Source of the DNA: Pseudomonas pisciculturae
GTDB taxonomy: Bacteria > Pseudomonadota > Gammaproteobacteria > Pseudomonadales > Pseudomonadaceae
Assembly (NCBI RefSeq): GCF_015461805.1
Contig: NZ_JACVZE010000007.1
Coordinates: forward strand, 186,001 to 250,000
Length of the DNA stretch: 64,000 bases
Direction: 5' to 3'
Both the position numbers and the translations under genes were made by a program. Below the pieces are notes generated by a model. It was given only the letters and a program-made list of their open reading frames with translations. It did no database searches and was not told the origin of the DNA. Position 1 is the first letter of the stretch. The number at the start of each line of letters is the position of its first letter. This document shows, one piece after another, positions 1-8,408 of the stretch.

Positions 1-479
1 AGTTTGCTGCTCTGGCTCTGGCTCTGTCCGTAGCCGTTGGTTGCTCGTCTAAAGGCGGCGACAATGCCGGTGAAGGCGCAGCTGTTGATCCAAACGCTGG
101 TTACGGCGCTAACACTGGTGCAGTTGACGGCTCCCTGAGCGAAGAAGCTGCTCTGCGCGCTATCACCACTTTCTACTTCGAATACGACAGTTCGGACCTG
201 AAACCAGAAGCCATGCGCGCTCTGGACGTTCACGCGAAGGACCTGAAAGGTAACGGCGCTCGCGTTGTTCTGGAAGGTAACACCGACGAACGTGGTACTC
301 GTGAGTACAACATGGCACTGGGCGAGCGTCGTGCGAAAGCCGTTCAGCGCTACCTGGTACTGCAAGGTGTTGCTCCAGGCCAACTGGAACTGGTTTCCTA
401 CGGTAAAGAGCGTCCAGTTGCTACTGGCCACGACGAGCAGTCCTGGGCTCAAAACCGTCGCGTCGAACTGCGTAAGTAA
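1..479 (+). CDS. pal: Peptidoglycan-associated lipoprotein Pal/OprL (5' end outside window)
   Basis: This is the outer-membrane lipoprotein of the Tol-Pal complex, which ties the outer membrane to peptidoglycan and helps constriction at division. The window starts inside the signal peptide; the frame begins at base 3 and 158 residues are visible. A lipobox Ala-Val-Gly-Cys lies at the start, with the lipidated Cys codon at 42-44. The OmpA-like peptidoglycan-binding domain follows, with the FYFEYDSSDL strand and the GNTDERGTREYN motif that contacts diaminopimelate. It lies 6 bases upstream of cpoB, as in the tol-pal operon of pseudomonads. Only the first few residues and the promoter are missing. 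Confidence 0.96.
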   Translation, partial: FAALALALSVAVGCSSKGGDNAGEGAAVDPNAGYGANTGAVDGSLSEEAALRAITTFYFEYDSSDLKPEAMRALDVHAKDLKGNGARVVLEGNTDERGTREYNMALGERRAKAVQRYLVLQGVAPGQLELVSYGKERPVATGHDEQSWAQNRRVELRK

Positions 480-485
480 TTCGTC

Positions 486-1319
486 ATGCGAACGTGCCGT
501 CGTGCTCTAACTGTATTGGCTCTCAGCCTCGCACCGCTTGCGGTGTGGGCTGCGGTTCCTGTGGAAGATAGCAACTCTGGCTATAACAATAGCGGGAGCA
601 GCTATCCGCCAGCGGGTTATGGCACGAACGGCGCCTATGCTGGGGGGGCGGCTACGTCCGCTCCCTCGGCACAGGGCGAACTGTTCAACCAGCTGCAACG
701 CATGCAGGATCAATTGGCGCAGCAGCAAGGCACCATTGAAATTCTGCAAAATGAAGTGCGTCAGCTGAAGCAAGAAGGCCTGGAGCGTTACCAGGATCTT
801 GATCGACGCATTGGAGCCGGCGTTCAACCTGCCGCAACTCCTGATAATTCTTCTGCCGGTGGCGCGCCAAGTGCCGCCGCCGGTGGTGCAGCAGCAGGGG
901 CGGCTGCCAGCCAAGCCCCTGCCGCCAGCAGCGAACCGGGTGATCCGGCTAAAGAAAAGCTGTATTACGACGCAGCTTTTGACCTGATCAAAGCCAAGGA
1001 TTTCGATAAGGCCAGCAAGGCTTTTACCGCATTCCTCGGCCGTTACCCAAACAGCCAGTACGCGGGCAATGCCCAGTACTGGTTGGGTGAGGTGAACCTG
1101 GCAAAGGGTGATTTACAGGGCGCGGGCCAGGCATTTGCCAAGGTCAGCCAGTTGTACCCCAAGCACGCCAAGGTGCCGGATTCGCTGTATAAACTCGCCG
1201 ACGTAGAGCGCCGCCTGGGTCATACCGACAAGGTAAGGGGCATTCTGCAGCAGGTGGTGGCCCAGTATCCGGGTACTTCTGCCGCCCAGTTGGCTCAGCG
1301 GGATCTGCAACGCTTGTAA
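486..1319 (+). CDS. cpoB: Tol-Pal system protein CpoB/YbgF
   Basis: A 277-residue periplasmic coordinator of peptidoglycan synthesis and Tol-driven outer-membrane constriction. A signal peptide ends near residue 22 (AVWAA). Residues about 60-110 form a Gln/Leu-rich coiled coil, the trimerisation region of the family. A low-complexity Ala/Gly/Pro linker follows, and residues about 155-277 are tandem TPR-like repeats (for example YYDAAFDLIKAKDFDKASKA). The gene starts 6 bases after pal and is followed by a strong hairpin-plus-T terminator, so it closes the tol-pal operon. Family length and order match other Pseudomonas. Confidence 0.94.
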   Translation: MRTCRRALTVLALSLAPLAVWAAVPVEDSNSGYNNSGSSYPPAGYGTNGAYAGGAATSAPSAQGELFNQLQRMQDQLAQQQGTIEILQNEVRQLKQEGLERYQDLDRRIGAGVQPAATPDNSSAGGAPSAAAGGAAAGAAASQAPAASSEPGDPAKEKLYYDAAFDLIKAKDFDKASKAFTAFLGRYPNSQYAGNAQYWLGEVNLAKGDLQGAGQAFAKVSQLYPKHAKVPDSLYKLADVERRLGHTDKVRGILQQVVAQYPGTSAAQLAQRDLQRL

Positions 1320-1340
1320 GCGGTGCAGCCCGTTTAGAAG

Positions 1341-1367
1341 AAACCCGCGCCTGGCGCGGGTTTTTTC
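1341..1367 (+). terminator. Rho-independent terminator of the tol-pal operon
   Basis: The inverted repeat AAACCCGCGC / GCGCGGGTTT with a two-base loop is followed by a run of T. It lies 22 bases after the cpoB stop codon. Confidence 0.9.
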
Positions 1368-1483
1368 GTTAGAATCCACGCCCTTTTATGAAACACGCTT
1401 CTTGGGGCCTGCGCGTTGGCGGGGTCTCTCGAAGTGCCTGACGGAGGCGGACAGCCTGTTTAGCTGTTACGCCCGTGGCGACT

Positions 1484-2131
1484 ATGCAAGACACATTACG
1501 CATCACCGAAGTTTTTTACTCGTTACAGGGTGAAACGCGCACCGCTGGCCTGCCCACAGTATTTGTGCGCCTCACCGGCTGCCCGTTGCGCTGCCAATAC
1601 TGTGACAGCGCCTACGCCTTCAGTGGGGGCACCGTGCGCACCCTCGACGACATCCTGGAGCAGGTTGCCGGTTATCGGCCACGCTACGTCTGTGTGACGG
1701 GTGGCGAGCCGCTGGCCCAGCCCAATGCGATTCCTTTGCTCAAGCAGCTGTGCGACGCCGGTTACGAGGTGTCGCTCGAGACCAGTGGCGCCCTGGATAT
1801 TTCCGCGGTAGACCCGCGTGTCAGCCGCGTGGTCGACCTCAAGACCCCGGACTCCAAGGAGTCGCACCGCAATCGCTACGAGAACATCGACTTGCTGACG
1901 GCCAACGATCAGGTCAAGTTCGTGATCTGTTCCCGTGACGATTACGATTGGGCCAACTCCAAGCTGATTCAATACGGCCTGGACCGTCGCGCCGGCGAGG
2001 TGTTGTTCTCTCCAAGCCACCACGACCTGAATGCACGTGACCTCGCCGATTGGGTCGTTGCGGACAACCTACCGGTGCGCCTGCAATTGCAGCTGCATAA
2101 ATACCTTTGGAACGACGAGCCGGGACGCTGA
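1484..2131 (+). CDS. queE: 7-carboxy-7-deazaguanine synthase QueE (radical SAM)
   Basis: Converts 6-carboxytetrahydropterin to 7-carboxy-7-deazaguanine in the queuosine/preQ0 pathway. The radical-SAM cluster motif is CPLRCQYC (Cys33, Cys37, Cys40 in the 215-residue form), followed by the SAM-binding CVTGGEP segment. I chose the ATG at 1484 because the MQDTLRITEVFYSLQGE start is the usual family N-terminus; an in-frame GTG at 1475 would add three residues, and neither has a strong ribosome site. The stop codon sits one base before the queC ATG, so the two are one operon. Confidence 0.93.
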   Translation: MQDTLRITEVFYSLQGETRTAGLPTVFVRLTGCPLRCQYCDSAYAFSGGTVRTLDDILEQVAGYRPRYVCVTGGEPLAQPNAIPLLKQLCDAGYEVSLETSGALDISAVDPRVSRVVDLKTPDSKESHRNRYENIDLLTANDQVKFVICSRDDYDWANSKLIQYGLDRRAGEVLFSPSHHDLNARDLADWVVADNLPVRLQLQLHKYLWNDEPGR

Positions 2132-2132
2132 T

Positions 2133-2822
2133 ATGACCGAACACACGAATGATCAAAAACGCGCTGTAATCCTGCTGTCCGGTGGCCTTGACTCCGCCAC
2201 CGTGGTGGCCATGGCCCAGGCCGAAGGCTACAGCTGCTACACCATGAGCTTCGACTACGGCCAGCGCCACCGCGCCGAATTGAATGCCGCCGCCCGCGTC
2301 GCTCGCGACATGGGCGTGGTCGAACACAAAGTAATTGGCCTTAACCTCAACGGCATCGGCGGCTCCGCACTGACCGATAGCAGTATTGATGTGCCAGAAA
2401 CCCCTGGCGAAGGCATCCCGGTGACCTACGTGCCTGCGCGTAACACCGTTTTCCTGTCCCTGGCCCTTGGCTGGGCAGAAGTGCTCAACGCTCGCGACAT
2501 CTTTATCGGCGTCAACGCGGTGGATTACTCGGGCTATCCGGATTGCCGTCCTGAGTTCGTCGAGTCATTCGAGCGCATGGCCAACCTGGCGACAAAGGCC
2601 GGTGTAGAGGGGCAGGGCTTCCGCATCCTGGCGCCGCTGCAAAACCTCAGCAAGGCCGATATCGTGAAGGCTGGTGTAGGACTTGGCGTCGATTATTCGC
2701 TGACTGTTTCCTGCTACCAGGCAGACGATGAAGGCCGTGCTTGTGGGAAATGCGACAGCTGCCGACTGCGTGCAGAAGGCTTCCAAGCGGCCGGAATTAC
2801 TGACCCAACGCGTTATTTCTGA
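2133..2822 (+). CDS. queC: 7-cyano-7-deazaguanine synthase QueC
   Basis: ATP-dependent amidation and dehydration of 7-carboxy-7-deazaguanine to preQ0, the next step after QueE. The 229-residue product has the PP-loop motif SGGLDS near the N-terminus and the C-terminal zinc site CYQADDEGRACGKCDSC, with Cys spacing typical of QueC. The ATG at 2133 follows the queE stop directly, which implies translational coupling. The same frame stays open upstream into queE, but nothing supports a start there. Confidence 0.95.
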   Translation: MTEHTNDQKRAVILLSGGLDSATVVAMAQAEGYSCYTMSFDYGQRHRAELNAAARVARDMGVVEHKVIGLNLNGIGGSALTDSSIDVPETPGEGIPVTYVPARNTVFLSLALGWAEVLNARDIFIGVNAVDYSGYPDCRPEFVESFERMANLATKAGVEGQGFRILAPLQNLSKADIVKAGVGLGVDYSLTVSCYQADDEGRACGKCDSCRLRAEGFQAAGITDPTRYF

Positions 2823-2840
2823 TTTATTTCAAATAAGGTG

Positions 2841-2868
2841 TTGAATAATCCTTAGAAATCAGTATTAT
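2841..2868 (+). promoter_or_regulatory. Promoter of tRNA-Lys
   Basis: A TTGAAT -35 element (2841-2846) and a TATTAT -10 element (2863-2868) are separated by 16 bases. A GC-rich discriminator (ACGCGCC) follows, as is usual for stable-RNA promoters under stringent control. The expected start is about 10 bases before the tRNA. Confidence 0.7.
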
Positions 2869-2885
2869 ACGCGCCACAACACAGC

Positions 2886-2961
2886 GGGTCGTTAGCTCAG
2901 TTGGTAGAGCAGTTGGCTTTTAACCAATTGGTCGTAGGTTCGAATCCCACACGACCCACCA
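2886..2961 (+). tRNA. tRNA-Lys (anticodon UUU)
   Basis: A 76-base cloverleaf: acceptor stem GGGTCGT/ACGACCC, D-arm TAGCTCAGTTGGTAGAGCA, anticodon loop CTTTTAA with anticodon TTT, T-arm with GGTTCGAATCC, and an encoded CCA end. It follows queC, an order common in Pseudomonas, and is itself followed by a terminator hairpin. Confidence 0.97.
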
Positions 2962-2980
2962 TTTTTGGCGGTTTAGAAAA

Positions 2981-3029
2981 TCCGGAAGGCCCACGCAAGT
3001 GAGGATTTCCGGGTTTTTTTTTGCCTGCG
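2981..3029 (+). terminator. Terminator after tRNA-Lys, copy 1 of a repeated hairpin element
   Basis: TCCGGAA and TTTCCGG arms enclose a segment with CAC-GCAA-GTG, a small stem with a GNRA tetraloop, followed by nine or more T and GCCTGCG. A nearly identical element lies at 8140-8187 after the TonB receptor gene. Confidence 0.8.
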
Positions 3030-3117
3030 ATTCCATCTCTGCTGTGGCTGATATCCATGGCTTCGGTCTATCCTTCCCCGCTGGCCGTATGGGCCAGTGC
3101 GTACAGGGGAGAGGCGA

Positions 3118-3732
3118 ATGAAGCATGTCAGGTTGATTCGCCACGGAGAAAGCGCCGCCAATGCCGGCGAACCAAGCCGGGATCACGCGAGTATCCCCCT
3201 TACGGCAAGGGGCGTTGAGCAGGCACATCAGGTGGCTCGTTCCTTCGTCCAGGCGCCTGCTTTGATCGTTGCCTCGCCGTTCTCCCGCGCCCATTCAACC
3301 GCAATGGCGACGGTCGCGAATTTCGCAGCCAGTGCCATCGAGACCTGGCCCATCCATGAATTCACTTATCTTGAACCTGCGCGGTGCGCCAATACAACGG
3401 TTGCCCAGCGGCGGTCGTGGGTCGAGGCCTATTGGTTCAGGGCAGACCCGGCATTCAGGGATGGCGAAGGCGCGGAGTCATTCCTGGACTTTATCGCCAG
3501 GGCGCAGTGTTTCCTCGATCAGTTGGCGCGGCATCCGGCCCGCGATATCGCAGCCTTTTCCCATGGGCAGTTCATCAACGCCGTAGCCTGGTTGATTGAA
3601 CGCAAGCCGCAACGCATTGATGGCCAAGCCATGGCCGACTGGCGTGACTACGAAATCAGCAACCATGTGCTTAACGGCGGCGGATACAACCTATCCATGT
3701 CGCCCGGCGAAGGCGCGTGGCAAATAGGTTGA
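3118..3732 (+). CDS. Histidine phosphatase family (phosphoglycerate mutase-like) protein
   Basis: A 204-residue protein that opens with MKHVRLIRHGES, the RHG signature of the branch whose His takes the phosphoryl group. A second catalytic His is expected in FSHGQFINA near the C-terminal third. The ATG at 3118 has GGGGAGAG just upstream; an in-frame start at 3097 has none. The substrate cannot be told from sequence. It stands alone on the strand after tRNA-Lys, and the next gene starts 21 bases later. Confidence 0.85.
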   Translation: MKHVRLIRHGESAANAGEPSRDHASIPLTARGVEQAHQVARSFVQAPALIVASPFSRAHSTAMATVANFAASAIETWPIHEFTYLEPARCANTTVAQRRSWVEAYWFRADPAFRDGEGAESFLDFIARAQCFLDQLARHPARDIAAFSHGQFINAVAWLIERKPQRIDGQAMADWRDYEISNHVLNGGGYNLSMSPGEGAWQIG

Positions 3733-3753
3733 TCAGGCTGCGAGGCGTTGCGA

Positions 3754-4092
3754 ATGGATAGGGCTCATCGTCCGCTCTCTGCTAGAGATGTGTGCGAGGT
3801 GCTGCGCGAGGTCACTTGGGGCCGGCGCGTCATGACCGCGGTGGGGTGGCAGTCGTGGGATGACATGAATGCCAGTCATGTAATTGTCGACGTCGACGGT
3901 TGGCGTCTCTCGATTTACAACGACTGCGGTGCGTTGGGCTACTGCCAAACGTGCATCTGTCCGGCCGGGCGGCAATGGTCGTTTGGCTCGGGTGACAGGT
4001 ATGGGACTGATCCGGTGGCGTTGCTGTCCACGTGGGAGCATAAAACCCTGGAGGGGCTGCTGAAAGTCGTTGGTAGAGAATGCCTTGGATGA
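3754..4092 (+). CDS. Small hypothetical protein, DUF7693-like
   Basis: A 112-residue protein with no signal peptide. It has an N-terminal segment RDVCEVLREVTWGRRVMTAVGWQSW and a central part rich in Trp and Cys with YNDCGALGYCQTC, and ends in a conserved-looking GTDPVALLSTWEHKTLEGLL. From memory this resembles the Pseudomonas-restricted DUF7693 family, whose role is unknown. The three close Cys residues could bind a metal, which is inference. A TTG at 3748 is a possible alternative start; the ATG at 3754 is preferred. No clear operon partner. Confidence 0.7.
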   Translation: MDRAHRPLSARDVCEVLREVTWGRRVMTAVGWQSWDDMNASHVIVDVDGWRLSIYNDCGALGYCQTCICPAGRQWSFGSGDRYGTDPVALLSTWEHKTLEGLLKVVGRECLG

Positions 4093-4106
4093 CATGCCTC
4101 TCTCGT

Positions 4107-4125
4107 TGATATGAGAATCATTACC
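4107..4125. promoter_or_regulatory. Fur box upstream of the ECF sigma gene
   Basis: The 19-mer centred on GAGAATCATTACC agrees with the Fur consensus at 13 of 19 positions by my count. It lies about 35 bases before the GTG start of a FecI-type sigma factor, which is the expected place for iron repression. Confidence 0.75.
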
Positions 4126-4159
4126 AATTATTATCGGCGCTTCTTTCGGGGGGCGAGTA

Positions 4160-4666
4160 GTGAGTGAGGATCGTCTAGGGCTGCTTTATGCAGAGCACAA
4201 CAGGTGGCTGAAGGGTTGGCTTTATCAGCGCCTGGGCTGCAACAGCCAGGCGGCGGACCTGGCGCAGGATACGTTCCTGCGCATCCTCACTTCCCAGCGT
4301 AGAACCGGCGAAAAGCTGATCCTGGAGCGCCCTCGTGCGTATTTGGCGACGGTGGGGCAGCGCCTGGTCTGCGACTATTTTCGTCGGCAATCGCTGGAGC
4401 GCGCCTATCTCGAGATGCTCGCCACGCTGCCCGAGGCATTTGCGCTCTCACCCCAAGAGCAGTGGCAGATGCGTGAAACCCTGCAGCAGCTCGACGCCAT
4501 GCTCGATCGCCTGAAGCCGGTGGTGCGTACGGTGTTTCTGCTGGCGCAGTTGGATGGCCTCACGTACCTGCAAATCGCTCGTCAGTTGGGTATCGGCGAG
4601 CGCACGGTCAAGCGACATATGGCCAGCGCCTTCGAAGCCTGCATTCTGCATGACGTGGGATTGTGA
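4160..4666 (+). CDS. ECF sigma-70 factor, FecI/iron-siderophore type
   Basis: A 168-residue extracytoplasmic-function sigma factor. Region 2 is near residues 10-75 (LYAEHNRWLKGWLYQRLGC, DLAQDTFLRIL, RAYLATVGQRLVCDYFR). Region 4, with a helix-turn-helix (LTYLQIARQLGIGERTVKRH), lies at about 130-155. The start is GTG at 4160 behind a G-rich ribosome site. It overlaps the anti-sigma gene by one base and is followed by a TonB receptor with a signalling domain, so it should direct transcription of that receptor when its ligand is bound. A Fur box lies just upstream. Confidence 0.92.
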   Translation: MSEDRLGLLYAEHNRWLKGWLYQRLGCNSQAADLAQDTFLRILTSQRRTGEKLILERPRAYLATVGQRLVCDYFRRQSLERAYLEMLATLPEAFALSPQEQWQMRETLQQLDAMLDRLKPVVRTVFLLAQLDGLTYLQIARQLGIGERTVKRHMASAFEACILHDVGL

Positions 4667-5598
4667 TGCCCGCTCAAGCCCCTATCAGCCGTGACGTCGC
4701 ACGACAGGCCGCGCATTGGCTGGTGCTTATGCACGAGCAGCCGCTGAGTGTCGCGCAGCAACTGGCCTGTACCCGTTGGCGTGCCGCCGACCCTGAGCAT
4801 GAGCGGGCCTGGCAGCGCGTGCAGCATGTGCAGCAACAGCTGGGCGGCCTGCCCCCTTCGATTGCGATTGGCACCCTTAACCGCGAGCGGCGCCAGGCGC
4901 TGAAGGCACTGCTGGTGCTGGCGACGATGGCGCCGGCGGGCTACCTGGGTTACCGCATGGTGGGGCAGCAGGGTTGGATGGCCGATTACCGTACCGCCAT
5001 TGGCGAGCGTCGGCAGCTGACGCTCGCGGATGCCAGTGTGGTCAATCTGAACACCGACAGTGCCATCGATGTGAGTTTTGATGCCGGCCAGCGCCTGATT
5101 CGCCTGGTGCGCGGTGAAATCGTCATCACCACGGGGGCCGACCAGCGCCCGTTGCGAGTGGTCAGTGCCCAAGGCGTCATGGAGCCCTTGGGGACGCGCT
5201 TCGCGGTGCGTCAACTCGATGGCGTCACCCAGCTCGCGGTGTTGCAGGGGCAAGTTCGCGCCACGCCTGCGCAGGTGGCGGCGCAGGTTGTCGAGGCTGG
5301 GCAGCAGTTGTATTTCAGTGAGGCGGCATTCGGGCCATTGCGCCCGGCCAGCGCGCTGGCGACGGGGTGGACCCAGGGCCAGTTGGTGGCCGAAAACCTG
5401 CCGCTGCGCGACTTCCTGCAAGAGCTGGCGCGGTATCGCCCAGGTCGCGTGTATTGCGATGACAGCGTGGCAGGCCTGCGTATCAGCGGTGGTTTTCAGC
5501 TCGACAATACCGACGCCATTCTCGCCGCGCTGCCCACCACGCTTCCCGTTGCGGTGAGTTATCGCACCCGCTACTGGGTCACCATCAAAAAAGCCTGA
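4666..5598 (+). CDS. FecR-family transmembrane anti-sigma factor/sigma regulator
   Basis: A 310-residue protein with a DUF4880-like cytoplasmic N-terminus (ARQAAHWLVLMHEQ...LACTRWRAADPEHERAW). A single membrane span lies at about residues 75-92 (ALKALLVLATMAPAGYLGY). The FecR periplasmic domain (ERRQLTLADASVVNLNTDS, then VVSAQGVMEPLGTRFAVRQ) carries an STN-like C-terminal part. It relays receptor occupancy to the sigma factor upstream. ATG at 4666 overlaps the sigma stop codon by one base (TGATG). A GTG at 4663 is also in frame but less likely. Confidence 0.92.
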   Translation: MPAQAPISRDVARQAAHWLVLMHEQPLSVAQQLACTRWRAADPEHERAWQRVQHVQQQLGGLPPSIAIGTLNRERRQALKALLVLATMAPAGYLGYRMVGQQGWMADYRTAIGERRQLTLADASVVNLNTDSAIDVSFDAGQRLIRLVRGEIVITTGADQRPLRVVSAQGVMEPLGTRFAVRQLDGVTQLAVLQGQVRATPAQVAAQVVEAGQQLYFSEAAFGPLRPASALATGWTQGQLVAENLPLRDFLQELARYRPGRVYCDDSVAGLRISGGFQLDNTDAILAALPTTLPVAVSYRTRYWVTIKKA

Positions 5599-5673
5599 CC
5601 TTTATTTGGCCCGTTTTTTTGCGGCGCTCGTCCTTAGTTGTGAATCGCTACTCACCATAGGACACCTTGCTCC

Positions 5674-8100
5674 ATGACGCTTCCCACTATCCCGCGCGCT
5701 GCCCGGGGCCGCACGTTTGCCGTGTCGTTGCTTACCCTGGTTCCGGCCCTGGCCCTGGCCGTGCAGCCGCTGTGTGCCCACGCTGAGGGCGTTGCCCATA
5801 CGTACAGCGTTCAGCCTGCAAGCTTGAGCCAGGCCCTGACCGGGTTCAGCGCCCAGGCCGGGATCACCGTGCAATTTGTGCCCGCGCTCACTGAGGGGTT
5901 GGACTCGCCGGGCCTGGAGGGTGACTACAGCGTCGAGCAAGGTCTGGCCACGCTGCTCGGCGGTGCCGGGCTTGCAGCTGTCAAGTTGGGGGAGGGGGTC
6001 TATGGGCTGGTCCAGACCCGTGGTGATGCAGGCACGATGACCCTTCCGGATATCGCTATCCAGGGCCAGCGCGCTTCATTGGACGGCTCGCAGGCGGCCG
6101 GCTATGTGAGTGAAAACATCAGCAGCGTGGGCGCTTTGGGGGCGATGAAGTTGCAGGATACGCCCTATTCGATGAGCGTCACTTCCCAGGCACTGCTCAA
6201 GAACATGCTGGCGACGTCTACCGACGATGTGCTCAAGCGCAACCCGTTCACCCAGCTGTACTCGCCCAAAAGTGCGGGTTATGCCAGCGCCGTGACCATT
6301 CGTGGTTTCGGTAGCTCGGCCAGCCTGAATATCGCCAACGACGGCCTGCGTTTCACCACGCTGGCCGATGCAGGCAACTTCATCGAGGACACCGAGCAAC
6401 TGGAAGTGGCCACCGGCCTGACCGGTTTCCTGTATGGCCCGGCGTCGCCCGGCGGCTTGGTCAACTATGTGCTCAAGCGCCCGACCTATCAGCGCTATAA
6501 CAACGTCACGCTGGGCAATGCCGGTGGCGAGAACTACTACCTGCACGGCGACTTCGGTGGCCCGATCGACAGCGAAGGCAAATTCGCTTACCGGCTCAAC
6601 GTTCTGACCCAGGATGGCGAAACCGCGATGGACCTGCAAAAGCGCCGTCGCCAGATGGTCAGCCTCGCGTTGGACTGGAATATCAGCGACGATTTGCAAG
6701 TGCAATTCGACGCCTCCCACAAGGAAAGCCTGACCCGTGGCCTCACCAGCTACTGGTATTTTGTCAACGAGGCGTACCGCCCAGGCGCGTCTTCGCTGGA
6801 TACCGACACGCTGTACAGCCAGAAATGGGCGTTCTCCAAAAACCAGACCGACAAGGCCGGCGCGAGGGTCAAGTGGCGCTTGAACGATACGTTCAACCTG
6901 CGCGCTGCCTTTGCGGCGCAGCAATATACCCAGGAGTACACCTACACCGGCCCGCAGGTGGATGCGCCGGATCGATACACGCAGCCGCTGTACGCGTTCG
7001 CACCGATTGAAACGCGCGAGTATTCAGGCTATCTGTTCCTTGATTCGCAGTTCGCGACCGGTTCGCTGGCGCATAAGGTCACCCTGGGTTATCAGGGCAA
7101 CAGCGCGCGCAGCCTCATGTACGAAGACCATACGCCGAGCCAGCAGCGTAGCTCGGTGACCGGCCCGGGCTTGTCCCTCGACCAGCAACCCCAGGCCAGC
7201 CAGCCGGCTTACTCCATCGGCCATGGCGCGCAACATGTCTCCAGTACCTCCGATACCCATAACCTGTTGATCGGCGACATCATCACCTTCAACGAGCAGT
7301 GGTCGACTATCCTGGGGGCGACCCGCACGCGCATCACGTCCTATAACAATGACTTCGCCACCTCGACCGCGCCGCGCAAAACCGAGTACGACAAGAGCAC
7401 CACCTCGCCCAGCCTGTCGTTGATCTACAAACCCGTACCCTGGCTGACCACCTACGCCACCTACATCGAAGGCCTGCAAAGTGGCGGCATTGCGCCTTCT
7501 CGGGCGATCAATGCCGGGACAGCCCTGGCACCGCAGATCAGCGAGCAGTACGAGATCGGCGCCAAGGCCAGCCTGGGTGACACCCTGTTTACCCTGGCTT
7601 TTTTCAACATCGACAAGCCCAATACCTACACCAACTCGGCGCGTGTCTATGTTCAGGATGGGCGTCAGGAAAACAACGGTCTGGAGTTCAGTGTCACTGG
7701 CAAGGTCACCCCGCAGCTGACGCTTGTCAGCGGCTTTACCTTGCTGGACCCGAAGGTGAAAAAATCGGCGGTGGCGGCAAACGCTGGCAATGCGCCCATC
7801 AACGTGGCTAAGCAGTTGGCCAAGGTCTACGCCGAGTATGACGTCGCCTCGGTGCCAGGCTTTGCCCTCACCGGCGGTGCGTTCTACACCGGCAAGCAGT
7901 ACGCAGACGAGGCTAACAACTACACCTTGCCGTCGGTCACCACCTTTGATGCCGGCGCCCGTTATCACCTGCCGCTGGGGGTCAATGACCTGACGCTGCG
8001 CATGAACGTGAGCAACCTCACCGACAAGCATTACTGGCTCAACAGCAGTTACCTGGGGGATTCGCGTACGGTCGCGTTCTCTGCGCAGTTGGAGTTCTGA
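5674..8100 (+). CDS. TonB-dependent siderophore receptor with N-terminal signalling (STN) domain
   Basis: An 808-residue outer-membrane transducer. A signal peptide (to about residue 38, HAEG) is followed by an STN domain at about 43-115 (YSVQPASLSQALTGFSAQAGI...EGVYGL). The plug comes next (about 150-270, with MSVTSQALL and VTIRGFG), then a 22-strand-type barrel ending in the aromatic SAQLEF. Receptors with an STN domain control their own synthesis through the adjacent sigma/anti-sigma pair. The siderophore is not readable from sequence; the FpvA/FoxA-type plug suggests a ferric hydroxamate or similar. It starts 75 bases after the anti-sigma gene. Confidence 0.92.
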   Translation: MTLPTIPRAARGRTFAVSLLTLVPALALAVQPLCAHAEGVAHTYSVQPASLSQALTGFSAQAGITVQFVPALTEGLDSPGLEGDYSVEQGLATLLGGAGLAAVKLGEGVYGLVQTRGDAGTMTLPDIAIQGQRASLDGSQAAGYVSENISSVGALGAMKLQDTPYSMSVTSQALLKNMLATSTDDVLKRNPFTQLYSPKSAGYASAVTIRGFGSSASLNIANDGLRFTTLADAGNFIEDTEQLEVATGLTGFLYGPASPGGLVNYVLKRPTYQRYNNVTLGNAGGENYYLHGDFGGPIDSEGKFAYRLNVLTQDGETAMDLQKRRRQMVSLALDWNISDDLQVQFDASHKESLTRGLTSYWYFVNEAYRPGASSLDTDTLYSQKWAFSKNQTDKAGARVKWRLNDTFNLRAAFAAQQYTQEYTYTGPQVDAPDRYTQPLYAFAPIETREYSGYLFLDSQFATGSLAHKVTLGYQGNSARSLMYEDHTPSQQRSSVTGPGLSLDQQPQASQPAYSIGHGAQHVSSTSDTHNLLIGDIITFNEQWSTILGATRTRITSYNNDFATSTAPRKTEYDKSTTSPSLSLIYKPVPWLTTYATYIEGLQSGGIAPSRAINAGTALAPQISEQYEIGAKASLGDTLFTLAFFNIDKPNTYTNSARVYVQDGRQENNGLEFSVTGKVTPQLTLVSGFTLLDPKVKKSAVAANAGNAPINVAKQLAKVYAEYDVASVPGFALTGGAFYTGKQYADEANNYTLPSVTTFDAGARYHLPLGVNDLTLRMNVSNLTDKHYWLNSSYLGDSRTVAFSAQLEF

Positions 8101-8408
8101 TCGAGGCGTGTAGCCGATTGTTTTGATGGGTTCTGAAGGTCCGGAAAGCCCCACGCAAGTGCGGATTTCCGGATTTTTTTTGCCTGCGTATTCAGTGGTA
8201 GCGGGGTGGCCGGCGAATCCCTTGGGTAAATACAGTATTTACTTGAGTTTCTATATGACTTATAAAATAGCCGGTATCACAGGTTTATATATAAAATCAA
8301 TTCACCTGTAAAAATAACATTTCACAATGAATAAATACAACATTCTGCCCTTCATTGAAGAACGGTTTTAACCGTCCTTTTTGCTCCCACCAAGCTCGGG
8401 TACCTTGC
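8101..8408. other. Intergenic region between TonB receptor and ABC importer
   Basis: This 308-base stretch holds the receptor terminator (8140-8181) and a strongly AT-rich block (about 8225-8345) likely to carry the promoter of the ABC operon. It ends with a palindrome ACGGTTTTAACCGT followed by CCTTTTT (about 8362-8382), 26 bases before the next ATG. No gene was recognised. Confidence 0.6.
8140..8187 (+). terminator. Terminator after the TonB receptor, copy 2 of a repeated hairpin element
   Basis: TCCGGAAA and TTTCCGGA form a perfect 8-bp stem around a CAC-GCAA-GTG sub-hairpin. Eight T and GCCTGCG follow. It is nearly identical to the element at 2981-3029 behind tRNA-Lys. Confidence 0.85.

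Noticed and set aside
1380..1483. preQ1 riboswitch upstream of queE
   Set aside because: No short hairpin followed by the A-rich tail and ribosome-site pairing of preQ1-I is visible.
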